The notes under the pieces were generated by a model, which saw only the letters and a list, made by a program, of their open reading frames with translations, searched no databases and was not told the DNA's origin. Both the position numbers and the translations under genes were made by a program. This document shows positions 35,754 to 44,587 of a DNA stretch of 64,000 bases, piece after piece. The first letter of the stretch is position 1, and each line of letters opens with the position of its first letter. The DNA comes from an uncultured candidate division Zixibacteria bacterium (lineage in GTDB: Bacteria > Zixibacteria > MSB-5A5 > SM1-73), in assembly GCA_903908285.1 (NCBI GenBank), contig CAIVRH010000003.1, positions 1-64,000 of the forward strand, read 5' to 3'.

Positions 35754-36293
35754 ATGGATAATAATTCCAACAAAATCCAAAAGCTGAGTGAACTGATAAG
35801 AGATATACCGGATTATCCCAAGAAGGGAATAGTATTCAAAGACATTACCACTTTGATAAAAAAGGGTGATGCTTTTGAAGAGGTCATGAACATATTTTTT
35901 GATCAATGCAAAGACAAGAGCATTGATTTAGTGGCGGCGGTGGAGTCGCGGGGATTTATTTTCGGCGGGGCTTTAGCGAACCGGCTGAAGGTGGGATTTA
36001 TACCGGTCAGGAAATTCGGCAAGCTTCCTGCAGATACGGTGGAGCAGAAATACGACCTGGAATATGGCACGGATAGACTGGAAATTCACAAAGATGCGGT
36101 TCTTCCGGGACAAAAGGTCTTGATCGTGGATGATCTTTTAGCCACGGGGGGAACTATCAAAGCGGCTTGCAAATTGGTGGAAAAGTTAGGCGGAGAGGTG
36201 GCTGGAATTTTGGTCATGATCGAGCTGGGATTTTTGAATGGAAGAGATAAGCTGAAGGATTACGATCTTTTTACTCTAATAAGATATGAGTAG
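35754..36293 (+). CDS. apt: Adenine phosphoribosyltransferase
   Basis: The protein has 179 residues. The PRPP-binding motif VLIVDDLLATGGT is intact, with the Apt-specific VAAVESRGFIFGGALA, IPVRKFGKLP and C-terminal GRDKLKDYDLFTLIRYE. It converts adenine and PRPP to AMP in purine salvage. RBS AGAGGT lies five bases before ATG. The preceding gap has a CCGCCTTTGGCGG palindrome (35648-35660), also present at 46452. Confidence 0.96.
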   Translation: MDNNSNKIQKLSELIRDIPDYPKKGIVFKDITTLIKKGDAFEEVMNIFFDQCKDKSIDLVAAVESRGFIFGGALANRLKVGFIPVRKFGKLPADTVEQKYDLEYGTDRLEIHKDAVLPGQKVLIVDDLLATGGTIKAACKLVEKLGGEVAGILVMIELGFLNGRDKLKDYDLFTLIRYE

Positions 36294-36341
36294 GTTGGGT
36301 TGCGAGCCATTGGAAAGCTACCAAACAGTTTAATTAATTTC

Positions 36342-36366
36342 GTCGGGCACCCTCAGGGAACCCGAC
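36342..36366. repeat. Nested palindromic hairpin after apt
   Basis: Outer stem GTCGGG (36342-36347) with CCCGAC (36361-36366) encloses a second stem CCC-TCA-GGG. It is probably a dispersed palindromic repeat or a terminator without a T run. Confidence 0.5.
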
Positions 36367-36425
36367 ATACAAATTTAATAACACCTTGGTTTTTGATATG
36401 AGAAGTTTGAAATAAAGTGGTTTAA

Positions 36426-36830
36426 ATGAAAAATGCCTCATTCATAAAACTTACAGTAATCATTTCTGTGATGCTGATCGTGGTATATTTGGATACCTGC
36501 AGCAATTCGAAAAATGTAACAGATTGTAATAAAATGGCGGATGAACATTGGTCCAGGGATAAGTATACCCAATGGCTGATTGATAGCTTGGGAATCACTT
36601 CAGATACCATGCTATATTGGAACCCGTTAGAGCAGGAATGGACATATCTTTCTCATCACCTGCCTGATAGTAAGACTCAGCAGTATTATGAGATGATCGG
36701 CAAATATGAGCAATTCAGCCGAGGATGGGACGATTATAGCGATTTTACCAGTCAGCACAGGTCTGATTACTTAGAATGCCGACATAAAGCGAGTGAAGTC
36801 AGCAGATTGTTACCAACGACACCGCATTGA
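36426..36830 (+). CDS. Hypothetical small exported protein
   Basis: The protein has 134 residues. A hydrophobic N-terminus (MKNASFIKLTVIISVMLIVV) ends near YLDTC, which could be a lipobox. The mature part is polar, Trp- and Tyr-rich (DEHWSRDKYTQWLIDSLGI, FSRGWDDYSDF) and has no motif I know. No strong RBS is seen. The gene is moderately supported by length and signal sequence only. Confidence 0.5.
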   Translation: MKNASFIKLTVIISVMLIVVYLDTCSNSKNVTDCNKMADEHWSRDKYTQWLIDSLGITSDTMLYWNPLEQEWTYLSHHLPDSKTQQYYEMIGKYEQFSRGWDDYSDFTSQHRSDYLECRHKASEVSRLLPTTPH

Positions 36831-36931
36831 TACAATTGTACCCAAGGTAAAACATGGTATGTTATGGATATACAGGAGGGATCGTTTGAAAAAAATAAGA
36901 AGTTGAAATCTTGGGATGAAGAGCTTTTGAT

Positions 36932-37180
36932 ATGAAGAAAATCTTACTGTTATTTTTAATCCTTTTGTTTGTTTTGCTTCTATTCCATGGTTCTTATTCA
37001 GAGAATCAAACTACACCAACTACTGAATATAAATATATTGGTAATATCAAATCCAAGAAATTCCATAAACTCAATTGCAGATCAGTTAAGAAACTAAAAT
37101 CCAAAAATTACATATATTTCAAAGACAAGGAAGAAGCAGAAAAACAAGGGTATGTTCCTTGCAAGGTTTGTAAGCCTTAA
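36932..37180 (+). CDS. Small exported protein with Ada-like metal-binding domain
   Basis: The protein has 82 residues. A signal anchor (MKKILLLFLILLFVLLLFHG) is followed by YIGNIKSKKFHKLNCRSVKK ... YIYFKDKEEAEKQGYVPCKVCKP. This is the compact zinc-binding fold seen at the C-terminus of secreted nucleases and resembling the Ada N-terminal domain, with His and Cys ligands (FHKLNC, PCKVC). Here it stands alone without a nuclease domain. It may bind DNA or metal in the envelope. Confidence 0.72.
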   Translation: MKKILLLFLILLFVLLLFHGSYSENQTTPTTEYKYIGNIKSKKFHKLNCRSVKKLKSKNYIYFKDKEEAEKQGYVPCKVCKP

Positions 37181-37245
37181 GAGAGTTAATTCCCCCTAAC
37201 CATACTCTTTCCCCAGAGGAGAGGGATTCGGAAAGGAGCTTAAAG

Positions 37246-37437
37246 ATGATTGAAAAATCTGTGATCCTGCCGGAAGGCATACCGGTTAATGTTAAGATAA
37301 CCGCTAATGCCGAGGGACAGGTCAGTCTGGGTATAAGGATTAACGGAGGAAACTACTGTGTTCTGGATGCTAACTTGATCCTGCCAAATCCGGGGAAGAC
37401 CAAATCGTATACCAAGTATGTAGGAGATCTGGTATAA
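37246..37437 (+). CDS. Hypothetical 63-residue protein
   Basis: The sequence has a good RBS (GGAAAGGAGC) eight bases before ATG and a stop just ahead of the tRNA region. It reads as a short beta-rich protein (IPVNVKITANAEGQVSLGIR) with no signal peptide or known motif. Support comes mainly from the RBS and plausible composition. Confidence 0.45.
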   Translation: MIEKSVILPEGIPVNVKITANAEGQVSLGIRINGGNYCVLDANLILPNPGKTKSYTKYVGDLV

Positions 37438-37511
37438 CCAGGAGAACTGTTTCAGCATAAAAGAATAATCGGTTTTGATTTACATAGATTTGTCTTTTTA
37501 CCACGAACTCC

Positions 37512-37524
37512 GAACTACGAACTA
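37512..37524. repeat. Heptamer repeat, left inverted arm around tRNA-Arg
   Basis: GAACTACGAACTA pairs with the arm at 37648-37660 on the other side of the tRNA (12 of 13 positions). It is built of the 7-bp unit TACGAAC. Confidence 0.6.
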
Positions 37525-37544
37525 ATAACCGGTTACTAAAACCT

Positions 37545-37619
37545 GCCCCCGTAGCTCAGTTTGGATAGAGCAGAGGTTTCCTAAACCTTTGGTCGCCCGT
37601 TCAAGTCGGGCCGGGGGTA
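37545..37619 (+). tRNA. tRNA-Arg (anticodon CCT)
   Basis: The 75-nt cloverleaf has acceptor GCCCCCG/CGGGGGT (one G-T pair) with discriminator A, D stem GCTC/GAGC, anticodon stem GAGGT/ACCTT with loop TTCCTAA, T arm GCCCG-TTCAAGT-CGGGC. Anticodon CCT reads AGG. No encoded CCA. Flanked by inverted 7-bp repeats. Confidence 0.94.
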
Positions 37620-37639
37620 TTTAATGCGGTTCAAAGTTC

Positions 37640-37660
37640 ATGGTTCGTAGTTCGTAGTTA
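37640..37660. repeat. Heptamer repeat, right inverted arm around tRNA-Arg
   Basis: GTTCGTA repeated in tandem at 37643-37656, with a related GTTCATG unit just before; reverse complement of the unit at 37512-37524. Confidence 0.6.
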
Positions 37661-37688
37661 AAACCTGAAGTCTTTAATACCTAAATGT

Positions 37689-37724
37689 CAACGAGTGTGA
37701 AAACTCATTGGCTTTTTTATTTTT
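37689..37724 (+). terminator. Probable terminator downstream of tRNA-Arg
   Basis: Hairpin CAA-c-GAGT ... ACTC-a-TTG (one mismatch) followed by GCTTTTTTATTTTT. The rest of the 330-bp gap up to 37953 is AT-rich with nothing recognised. Confidence 0.65.
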
Positions 37725-37953
37725 GGGTACTTAGGTTGAACTTATATGTTGCACCAAAATATATTGGTTTGTACATGTAAGGTACGTTAATACAACGACT
37801 TCAGCTAATTAAGAATTCAAGAATGAGGATGAATTAGGTCATAATAAATATTGACTAATAATGATCTTTGGTTATATTGTAATAAGTGGTATTATATAAT
37901 TTTCAAGAGCTGTTTAAATTTCCGAAAAGAACGAAAAATAGAAAGGTTTAAAT

Positions 37954-38655
37954 ATGACAAATCAGCTAAGGCACTTAACCAATAGATGTTATATAAGAAT
38001 TCTACTTTTTTCAATACCCTTTGTTCTTATTTTATCGGGAGAGGCTTTTTCTTCCTGGCCTGAATTTCCGCTCTCCTCGGACTGCTTTTCTGCTAGTGCT
38101 TATGCTACTCAATCCTTACCTGCAATTGCCTTTGGTGGAACGAATTATCTGGTGGTGTGGGAGGATGAAAGGATCAGTACAGACAGGGATATCTTCGGTG
38201 CCAGGGTATCTATTTTGGGTGAAGTACTCGATCCGATTGGGATTAAAATCTGTACCGTCCCCAATATGCAGACCGGTATTAAGGTGGCAGGAGGGGATCA
38301 AAATTATCTGGTGGTATGGACCGATTATAGAAACGCCAGCGATGATATCTACGGGGCTCGGGTGGATTTTTCGGGCAATGTTTTGGATCCGGACGGTTTT
38401 CCCATCTCTACCGGAGAAGGCTGGGAATCTTATCCGGATGTGGCATGGGACGGAACCAATTTCCTTGTGGTTTGGTCAGATGACCGCAGTACTACCACCT
38501 ATGATGACATTTACGGCACCAGGGTTACCTCTTCAGGACAGGTGTTGGATCCCCAGGGGATTCAAATTTCCAGTGATCTCGCCTGGGAGGAAACTCCCTC
38601 CATTGCTTATAATGGCTCGGTTTATTTCGTGGCTTGGGAACATGCCTTAGGCTGA
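37954..38655 (+). pseudogene. N-terminal fragment of propeller-like secreted protein, ends at in-frame TGA
   Basis: The fragment has 233 residues. A signal peptide (IRILLFSIPFVLILSGEAFS) is followed by repeats 1-3 and the first half of repeat 4 of a ~55-residue unit with core NYLVVWxDxR, DIYGARV, GxVLDPxGIxIS. The frame stops at TGA 38653-38655 inside repeat 4 and resumes unchanged: the second half of repeat 4 (SSIRGARITPEGVLLDSSGI) is intact right after the stop. A single nonsense change, a consensus error or recoding would explain this. Confidence 0.75.
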
Positions 38656-38670
38656 CCCAATCCTTCTTCT

Positions 38671-38687
38671 ATCCGCGGTGCGCGGAT
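38671..38687 (+). other. Hairpin 15 nt after in-frame TGA
   Basis: ATCCGCG (38671-38677), loop GTG, CGCGGAT (38681-38687): a perfect 7-bp stem. Its apical loop begins 23 nt after the in-frame TGA, inside the spacing range used for bacterial SECIS elements. It may be chance. Confidence 0.4.
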
Positions 38688-38700
38688 AACCCCAGAGGGA

Positions 38701-40824
38701 GTGCTGTTGGATTCAAGCGGAATTGATATCTCCACCGATCCGAGGGGACAGGATAGCCCTTCTTGCGCTTCGAATGGAGAGAATTTCTTAGTCAGTTTCA
38801 ATACCTACCGGTGCGACAGTGCTTATGGTGATATATACGCTTCTCGAATAAGGGCAGAGGATGGAGCGGTGTTGGACACTGACGGATTTGTGGTCTGCCC
38901 GGCTTTAAAAGAACAGCGCAAATCAAAAACGGCATCGATAAATAACAGTTATTTTGTGATCTGGGAGGACGAAAGGAATTTTGACAGTACCGGTTATGAT
39001 ATCTACGGAACCGAGGTGACCTCGGATGCAATAGTCGCAGATTTGGGCGGAAGAAGGATCACTTCTTTTATCTATTCGGAAATATCCCCAGGGATTTCGT
39101 CAGACGGAATGAACTATCTGGCCATTTGGGAATCGGGCGATTACGGACAGTTTTGGGATATAGCGGGGATACGCCTGGATACCTTGGGTCAGACCCTGGA
39201 TCCGAATCCATATGTTATCTCCCGGTCTTGCGATGCTCAACTTTCCGGAGTTTCGGTTTGGAACGGCAGTTCGTATCTTGCAGTTTGGGAAGAGAATCAA
39301 GATATTTATGGCGCCAGAATAGACCGGTTCGGAAATTTGCTTGATCCGACTACTATTAAAGTCTGTTCAGCGGCAGAGGATCAATTGGCTCCGTCTCTTT
39401 CTACCGGAGACGGGAATTTTCTGGCAGTGTGGGAGGATTTTCGCCATCAGAATTTCGATATATATGGTGCCCGAATAGATTCCACAGGTATGGTTTCGGA
39501 TAGTGCCGGTATACCTATACAGGTCGATCCAACCTCTGCCCAGAGACATCCGGGAATCGCTTTTGATGGAACGAATTTTCTGATAGTATGGCACAAGACA
39601 CTCGATTCTTCCGGAGCTTCTTTTAAGATTGAGGGAAAAAGAGTATCGAAAAGCGGGGAAATGATCGATCCTGAGCCTATTTCCATTTCTTCAGGGGATA
39701 AGCAAAGATATGCGGATATAGCTTTTGGTGGGGGGAAATTTCTGGTGGTGTGGGTAGATGAAAATTTCTGGGATATATATGGTGCTTTAGTGGATACCAA
39801 CGGAATGGTTTATCCTCCCTTTGGCATTCGGATTACCAATGGCATGCAGCAAAATCCAAAAGTCGCTTCGGATGGGGAAAATTTTCTGGTAGTCTGGGAG
39901 GATTTCGGCACCCACTGGCCCGATGCCCATATCTACGGAACCCGGGTTACCTCTTCCGGACAGGTTTTGGATCCGGGGGGTATAGAAATCGCCCTGACCT
40001 ATGATACGGAAGAACACCCCTCGGTTACTTTCGACGGGAGAAATTACGTGGTAAGCTGGAATAAGATCGTATGGGAAACGGGTTACCTATATACCAGCCG
40101 TGTAACATTAAATGGAACGGTATTGGATATGGACGGAATCCTGATTACGGAAATTTCTCCATATTCTTACACTTCCATATCTTCCGGTCCCAAGTCTATA
40201 GGGGTTGGCTCCTTGACCAGACAATCGCTTTTGCTTTATTCCCGGTACCAGGGTGATTCTTACAACTCCCTTCGTACTACCGGAGCATTTTTCTGGGGAG
40301 AGCCGGAACCGAACCTTCCACCGTCTTCTTTTTCTTTGCTTTTGCCGATGAATCAAGATACCGTGCTGATAAAACCGGTCCCTTTAGATTGGGAAGATGC
40401 CATCGACCCCAATCCATCTGATGGGGTGATTTATACCCTCTACATAAGTTCCTCCCCGCAATTTAATTCCGAGTCGACTTCGATCATTGACGGATTGAAT
40501 ACAAGCCAATACTACGCCTCTTTGGCAAATAGCCAAATTTATTGGTGGAAAGTGAAAGCTGATGACAAATGGGGGGAGAGCAGTTGGTCCAATGAGGTTT
40601 TCAGCTTTGATCTGGAAAACTACGGAGATGTCAATGGAAACGGAAATATAGATATCGGGGATGTGGTATTTCTGGTGAATTATCTTTACAGAAAAGGACC
40701 CTCCCCTTCACCTATATCCCGGGGTGACATCAATGGAGATTGTCGGGTGGAGATAGGGGATGTGGTGCATTTGATCAATTATCTCTTCAAGGGAGGACCA
40801 CAACCGTTGAAGGGTTGTGCCTGA
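38701..40824 (+). CDS. Propeller-like secreted dockerin protein, main part after the TGA
   Basis: The same reading frame as the fragment ending 38655 continues here; GTG 38701 is only the first formal start codon and has no proper RBS. The part contains repeats 5-13 of the NYLVVWEDxR-DIYGARV-LDPxGIxIS unit, an Fn3-like domain (nt ~40320-40620, PVPLDWEDAIDPNPSDGVIY) and a C-terminal dockerin pair (GDVNGNGNIDIGDVVFLVNY, GDINGDCRVEIGDVVHLINY). Thirteen repeats in total suggest one or two beta-propellers. It was probably an extracellular or surface protein before interruption. Codon use and repeats stay clean beyond the stop, so decay is recent or not real. Confidence 0.8.
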   Translation: MLLDSSGIDISTDPRGQDSPSCASNGENFLVSFNTYRCDSAYGDIYASRIRAEDGAVLDTDGFVVCPALKEQRKSKTASINNSYFVIWEDERNFDSTGYDIYGTEVTSDAIVADLGGRRITSFIYSEISPGISSDGMNYLAIWESGDYGQFWDIAGIRLDTLGQTLDPNPYVISRSCDAQLSGVSVWNGSSYLAVWEENQDIYGARIDRFGNLLDPTTIKVCSAAEDQLAPSLSTGDGNFLAVWEDFRHQNFDIYGARIDSTGMVSDSAGIPIQVDPTSAQRHPGIAFDGTNFLIVWHKTLDSSGASFKIEGKRVSKSGEMIDPEPISISSGDKQRYADIAFGGGKFLVVWVDENFWDIYGALVDTNGMVYPPFGIRITNGMQQNPKVASDGENFLVVWEDFGTHWPDAHIYGTRVTSSGQVLDPGGIEIALTYDTEEHPSVTFDGRNYVVSWNKIVWETGYLYTSRVTLNGTVLDMDGILITEISPYSYTSISSGPKSIGVGSLTRQSLLLYSRYQGDSYNSLRTTGAFFWGEPEPNLPPSSFSLLLPMNQDTVLIKPVPLDWEDAIDPNPSDGVIYTLYISSSPQFNSESTSIIDGLNTSQYYASLANSQIYWWKVKADDKWGESSWSNEVFSFDLENYGDVNGNGNIDIGDVVFLVNYLYRKGPSPSPISRGDINGDCRVEIGDVVHLINYLFKGGPQPLKGCA

Positions 40825-41085
40825 AAATTGTCAACGGATCAAACGGATTTAACGGATTAGAAGACGACCGCCGTTAGCAGTCCGCTATCCGCTGTTTAGA
40901 AAGGACAAAAGAATATGAGCAATCAAACCTATACCTTGGTACCGTAGCGGATGGATTGATCCTAACGAGAATAACCTACTTAACCGAGAGTCTAAACTCC
41001 CGATGTACTTTTTCTGCTACGAAGAAAGGAAAAAGAAGGGTTAGAAAGGTACAGATTATATGGATTTTTAAAAGAGGAGTGAAAA

Positions 41086-42576
41086 ATGAAGAAACTGTTA
41101 TGGGTTTTGATAATATTAAGTTTGATCGTTCTGACTTTGGGCAGTGTTTGGGGTAAACCAAACTTCGATTATAAAAAGATAAAACCTCTTCGCTGGATGG
41201 ATCCTTTTAGGAATCCCATTACCTTTCAGGAGTATAATAATAGCCGGGAATTTGCGCGGGGTTTGGAAGCCCGTTTAATCTATGCGGGGAACAAAGGGAA
41301 TATGCCCATATGCATCATAATTAACACGAATCTTCAACCGCAGATCCAGACCAAATTCTCCGTCTATCTGGCTGATTTGGAGGCGGAGGGATACAATGTC
41401 AACATCTATACTGCCAACAACGATGGGGATGAGGTGGCACTTAAGAATCTTTTGATTTCGGAATGGAATGCCCGGCAGATAGTGGGTGCCATACTCATAG
41501 GGGATCTGGCGGTCCCCTGGTACGAGATGACCGAACCAGAGTCGTGGGGCGGAGCAAATGTGCAATTCCCCATCGATCTGTTTTATATGGATTTGAATGG
41601 ACTTTGGTCGGATGCAGATGCCGACGGTTTGTATGATAATCACCAAGACGGGAGCGGGAGCATGCAGGCGGATATATGGGTAGGGAGGCTTCTGGCGAAA
41701 AACTTAACCTACCATAGCGCCTCCGAACGGGTGATGATGGATAATTATTTCGACAAAAATCATCGTTACCGGACCGGGGAACTTAGGCTGGAGGATAAAG
41801 CTTTGGCTTATCTGGATAACGACTGGTGTTGTTATGGGTGGGAAAGCGAAGTGGCTATGGCATACCCCGCCACGACTGCGGTAACCGACATCTATCAGAC
41901 CAATCGAGCAGATTATATGCAAAGGGTAAGGCAAAGCACGAACAATCGCTACGAAAATCTGCTGATCACTTCACATTCTTCCCCTTGGGCTCATTATCTG
42001 GTATCGGGAGATGGAAATTATCAATTGTTTTACAATTATGAGATTGAGGATATTGATGTACAGGTGCTGTTCTATAATCTTTTTGCTTGTTCCAACTGCC
42101 GCTATGTGGAAGACGACGACATGGGGGATTGGTATATCTTTCAGAGCACCTATGGTCTGATTTCTCTCGGTTCCACCAAAACCGGAAGCATGCTCTGTTT
42201 TTATGACTATTATACCCCTTTGGGAGACGGAGCTACTTTTGGCGATGCATTTTTATCCTGGTGTAAAAACGACATCGAGACCTGCGCCGGTGAGGAATCC
42301 CGTGCCTGGTTTTATGGTATGACCCTTTTGGGAGATCCGACTCTCACCCTGTCAAGATTTATGGCTGATCACACCGGAGATGCAAACCAGGATGGAATCA
42401 TAGATATAAATGATGTGCTGTTTCTGATTAATTATCTATATAAGGGAGGACCAGTACCGGATCCGCTAAGGCTGGGTGATCCGACAGCAAACTGCGTGGT
42501 GGATGTCAGCGATGTGCTCTACCTGATAAATTATCTTTTCAAGTCCGGGCTTAAGCCCGGTATAGGATGCGCCTAG
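41086..42576 (+). CDS. Secreted C25 (gingipain-like) cysteine peptidase with dockerin
   Basis: The protein has 496 residues with RBS AGAGGAG. A signal peptide (residues 1-23) precedes a peptidase-like domain with ICIIINTNLQPQIQ, GAILIGDLAVPWYEMTE, FPIDLFYMDLNGLW, then catalytic-type His in LLITSHSSPWAHYL and Cys in FYNLFACSNCRYVE, ending FYGMTLLGDPTLTL, all in C25 order. A Ca-binding DADADGLYDNHQDGSGS loop is included. The C-terminus is a dockerin pair (GDANQDGIIDINDVLFLINY, NCVVDVSDVLYLINYLF). It is a probable extracellular peptidase tethered through a cohesin partner. The His-Gly of gingipains is His-Ser here, so activity is likely but not certain. Confidence 0.85.
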   Translation: MKKLLWVLIILSLIVLTLGSVWGKPNFDYKKIKPLRWMDPFRNPITFQEYNNSREFARGLEARLIYAGNKGNMPICIIINTNLQPQIQTKFSVYLADLEAEGYNVNIYTANNDGDEVALKNLLISEWNARQIVGAILIGDLAVPWYEMTEPESWGGANVQFPIDLFYMDLNGLWSDADADGLYDNHQDGSGSMQADIWVGRLLAKNLTYHSASERVMMDNYFDKNHRYRTGELRLEDKALAYLDNDWCCYGWESEVAMAYPATTAVTDIYQTNRADYMQRVRQSTNNRYENLLITSHSSPWAHYLVSGDGNYQLFYNYEIEDIDVQVLFYNLFACSNCRYVEDDDMGDWYIFQSTYGLISLGSTKTGSMLCFYDYYTPLGDGATFGDAFLSWCKNDIETCAGEESRAWFYGMTLLGDPTLTLSRFMADHTGDANQDGIIDINDVLFLINYLYKGGPVPDPLRLGDPTANCVVDVSDVLYLINYLFKSGLKPGIGCA

Positions 42577-42729
42577 GCGGATAACCAATGGAATGCCCCG
42601 GGATTGGTTGGCTGAAACGGAATTCTGCAGGTAAAATTTATGGTAATAATTTTCAGATGAAAACTTCATTTAGTATAGCTGGGTGACGTTATATATAAAG
42701 GACTGTTCTTTTAGAAAATACGAGGTAAA

Positions 42730-44325
42730 ATGCGGGCCAGATCGATTATCTTCATTTGGATGGGGATCTTCTTTTTTACCTCATCTCTTTACCCGGCAAC
42801 GTTCAACGGGAAAAGGACGTTGAAGGGAAAGTGGAAGGGGAAAGAGATCGAATATGTGGAGGGAGACATCCTTTTCAAAATGAAACCGAATACCAAGCTT
42901 GGCGCTTTAGATCGATTTTTCAAAGGCAGCGGGGCAAAGCTGGCGGAAGGACCTGATAAATTGAATACGGGGAGGCTGGAACTTTCCTCATCCGCTGACA
43001 TTTTTACAGCGCTGGATAACTTGAATTCCAGCGGTTTGGTCGAATTTGCCGAGCCGAATATGGTGGATCGGGCCATGTATCCGCCTAACGATTATTATTT
43101 TAACAACGGTTACCAGTGGTGGCTTTATAATTATGGACAGGAACCTCCGGGGGGAATTCCGGGGGCGGATATAAACGTTACGGCAGCTTGGGACATCTCT
43201 CCGGGGAGTTCGAATGTCTTGATCGGTATTTTGGATTCGGGAATTCCTCTGTTTATGGGATCGTACCTGTATCACCCGGATTTGTGCGATGCCAACAGAT
43301 ATAAATTGGGTGCGGATCTGGCGAATGACGGAGACTCGGTGGCGGACCATTTCGGGCACGGTACCCATGTTTTGGGAATAATCGCCGCCATGACCAACAA
43401 CGATGCCGGTGTAGCGGGAGTGGATTGGAACTGCCGGATTTTGATAGATCAGGTATTCGATAGTATGGGGATAGGGACGCATAACACTTTCAAAAACGGG
43501 GTTCTGCATGCAGTCGATTATGGCGTAAGGGTGATAAACTACAGCGGCGGCGGAATGGCATCATCCATCAAGGAAGCAGCGGTGGCTTATGCCGACAGCC
43601 ATAATGTGTTACTGGTAACCTCCGCCGGCAACGGATTCCAGGATTCGGTGCAATATCCCGCTCATTATGCGGATAGGTATCTTAACGTCATGGCGATATC
43701 ATCCACCAACTACAATGACCGGCTGGCGGACTTCTCGAACTATGGTGCTTCCATCAGCGTGGCAGCTCCCGGCGGCCAGGGGACTCCCTGGGGAACCAAC
43801 GATATCTTCTCCACCACCCCGAATTATCCGGTGGTTTTGAATAACCCGCCTTATAACATTACCCCAAATTATGGTTATATCGCCGGCACCTCCATGTCAT
43901 GCGGCATGGTTACCGGTTTAGCATCACTTTTGCTTTCTATCGAACCCAATTTCACTGCGCACGAATTAAGAGATATCATCGAGCAAAGTGCGGACCAGGT
44001 GGGTGAATACACTTATTACATCGAGACCGGAAAAAGCTACGAGCTGGGACATGGACGGATCAACTGCTATAAGGCTTTGATCTATGCATCCGGCTATACC
44101 TATATCTATGGAGATGCCAATAAAGATGGTTTTGTCACGATAGCGGATTTGGTTTATATGATCAATTATCTATACAGGTCCGGACCCGCTCCCGATCCCC
44201 TTTCGGCCGGTGATCCCAATGCCGATTGTGCGATTACCGTGGGAGACATAGTTTACCTGACCAACTATCTTTTCCGCATGGGTGATCCGCTGAAGAGAGG
44301 ATGCGTGGAGGGTAAGAGTCATTGA
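42730..44325 (+). CDS. Secreted subtilisin-like serine peptidase (S8) with dockerin
   Basis: The protein has 531 residues. A signal peptide is followed by a fervidolysin-like propeptide (YVEGDILFKMKPNT ... LVEFAEPNMVDRA). The catalytic triad is complete: Asp in IGILDSGIP, His in FGHGTHVLGIIAA, Ser in AGTSMSCGMVTGLA, with the oxyanion Asn in TSAGNGF. The C-terminus is a dockerin pair (GDANKDGFVTIADLVYMINY, NADCAITVGDIVYLTNYLF). It degrades protein outside the cell, probably on the same surface scaffold as the C25 peptidase upstream. A terminator lies at 44497. Confidence 0.93.
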   Translation: MRARSIIFIWMGIFFFTSSLYPATFNGKRTLKGKWKGKEIEYVEGDILFKMKPNTKLGALDRFFKGSGAKLAEGPDKLNTGRLELSSSADIFTALDNLNSSGLVEFAEPNMVDRAMYPPNDYYFNNGYQWWLYNYGQEPPGGIPGADINVTAAWDISPGSSNVLIGILDSGIPLFMGSYLYHPDLCDANRYKLGADLANDGDSVADHFGHGTHVLGIIAAMTNNDAGVAGVDWNCRILIDQVFDSMGIGTHNTFKNGVLHAVDYGVRVINYSGGGMASSIKEAAVAYADSHNVLLVTSAGNGFQDSVQYPAHYADRYLNVMAISSTNYNDRLADFSNYGASISVAAPGGQGTPWGTNDIFSTTPNYPVVLNNPPYNITPNYGYIAGTSMSCGMVTGLASLLLSIEPNFTAHELRDIIEQSADQVGEYTYYIETGKSYELGHGRINCYKALIYASGYTYIYGDANKDGFVTIADLVYMINYLYRSGPAPDPLSAGDPNADCAITVGDIVYLTNYLFRMGDPLKRGCVEGKSH

Positions 44326-44387
44326 AGATTGCAGATTGCAAAATGCAGAGTGAAGAATAAAAGCGTCCGACCGCCGCAAAAACAAAA

Positions 44388-44421
44388 GGAAGAAGGAAGA
44401 AGGAAGAAGGAAAAAGGAAAA
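44388..44421 (+). repeat. 7-bp tandem repeat (GGAAGAA)
   Basis: About four and a half copies of a GGAAGAA/GGAAAAA heptamer in tandem, beginning an ~850-bp gene-free stretch. Confidence 0.75.
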
Positions 44422-44496
44422 TTTAATTCATGATTAATGACGAATGACGGACTTGTGGTGAGTTCATCGAACCATAACGGATAAATGCCAAAGAGA

Positions 44497-44533
44497 AAAT
44501 CCCCTTTCCTCAAGTAGGAGAGGGGATTTTTTC
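44497..44533 (+). terminator. Terminator-like hairpin
   Basis: AATCCCCT..TCCT pairs with AGGA.AGGGGATT, followed by TTTTT. Symmetric enough to work for plus-strand transcripts from the subtilase gene. Confidence 0.7.
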
Positions 44534-44587
44534 TGTTCGTACAGGAATCTTGAGCTGCTCCCCTTTGGGGAGAGGGAAAGAATGTTC

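Noticed and set aside
34719-37619. Integrated element using the two tRNA genes as attachment sites
   Set aside because: No integrase, no direct repeat of a tRNA 3' end, and housekeeping genes (acyP, apt) lie between them.
38653-38687. Firm selenoprotein call
   Set aside because: Hairpin geometry fits, but position in a variable repeat loop and lack of Sec genes in view make a nonsense change more likely; kept only as a finding.
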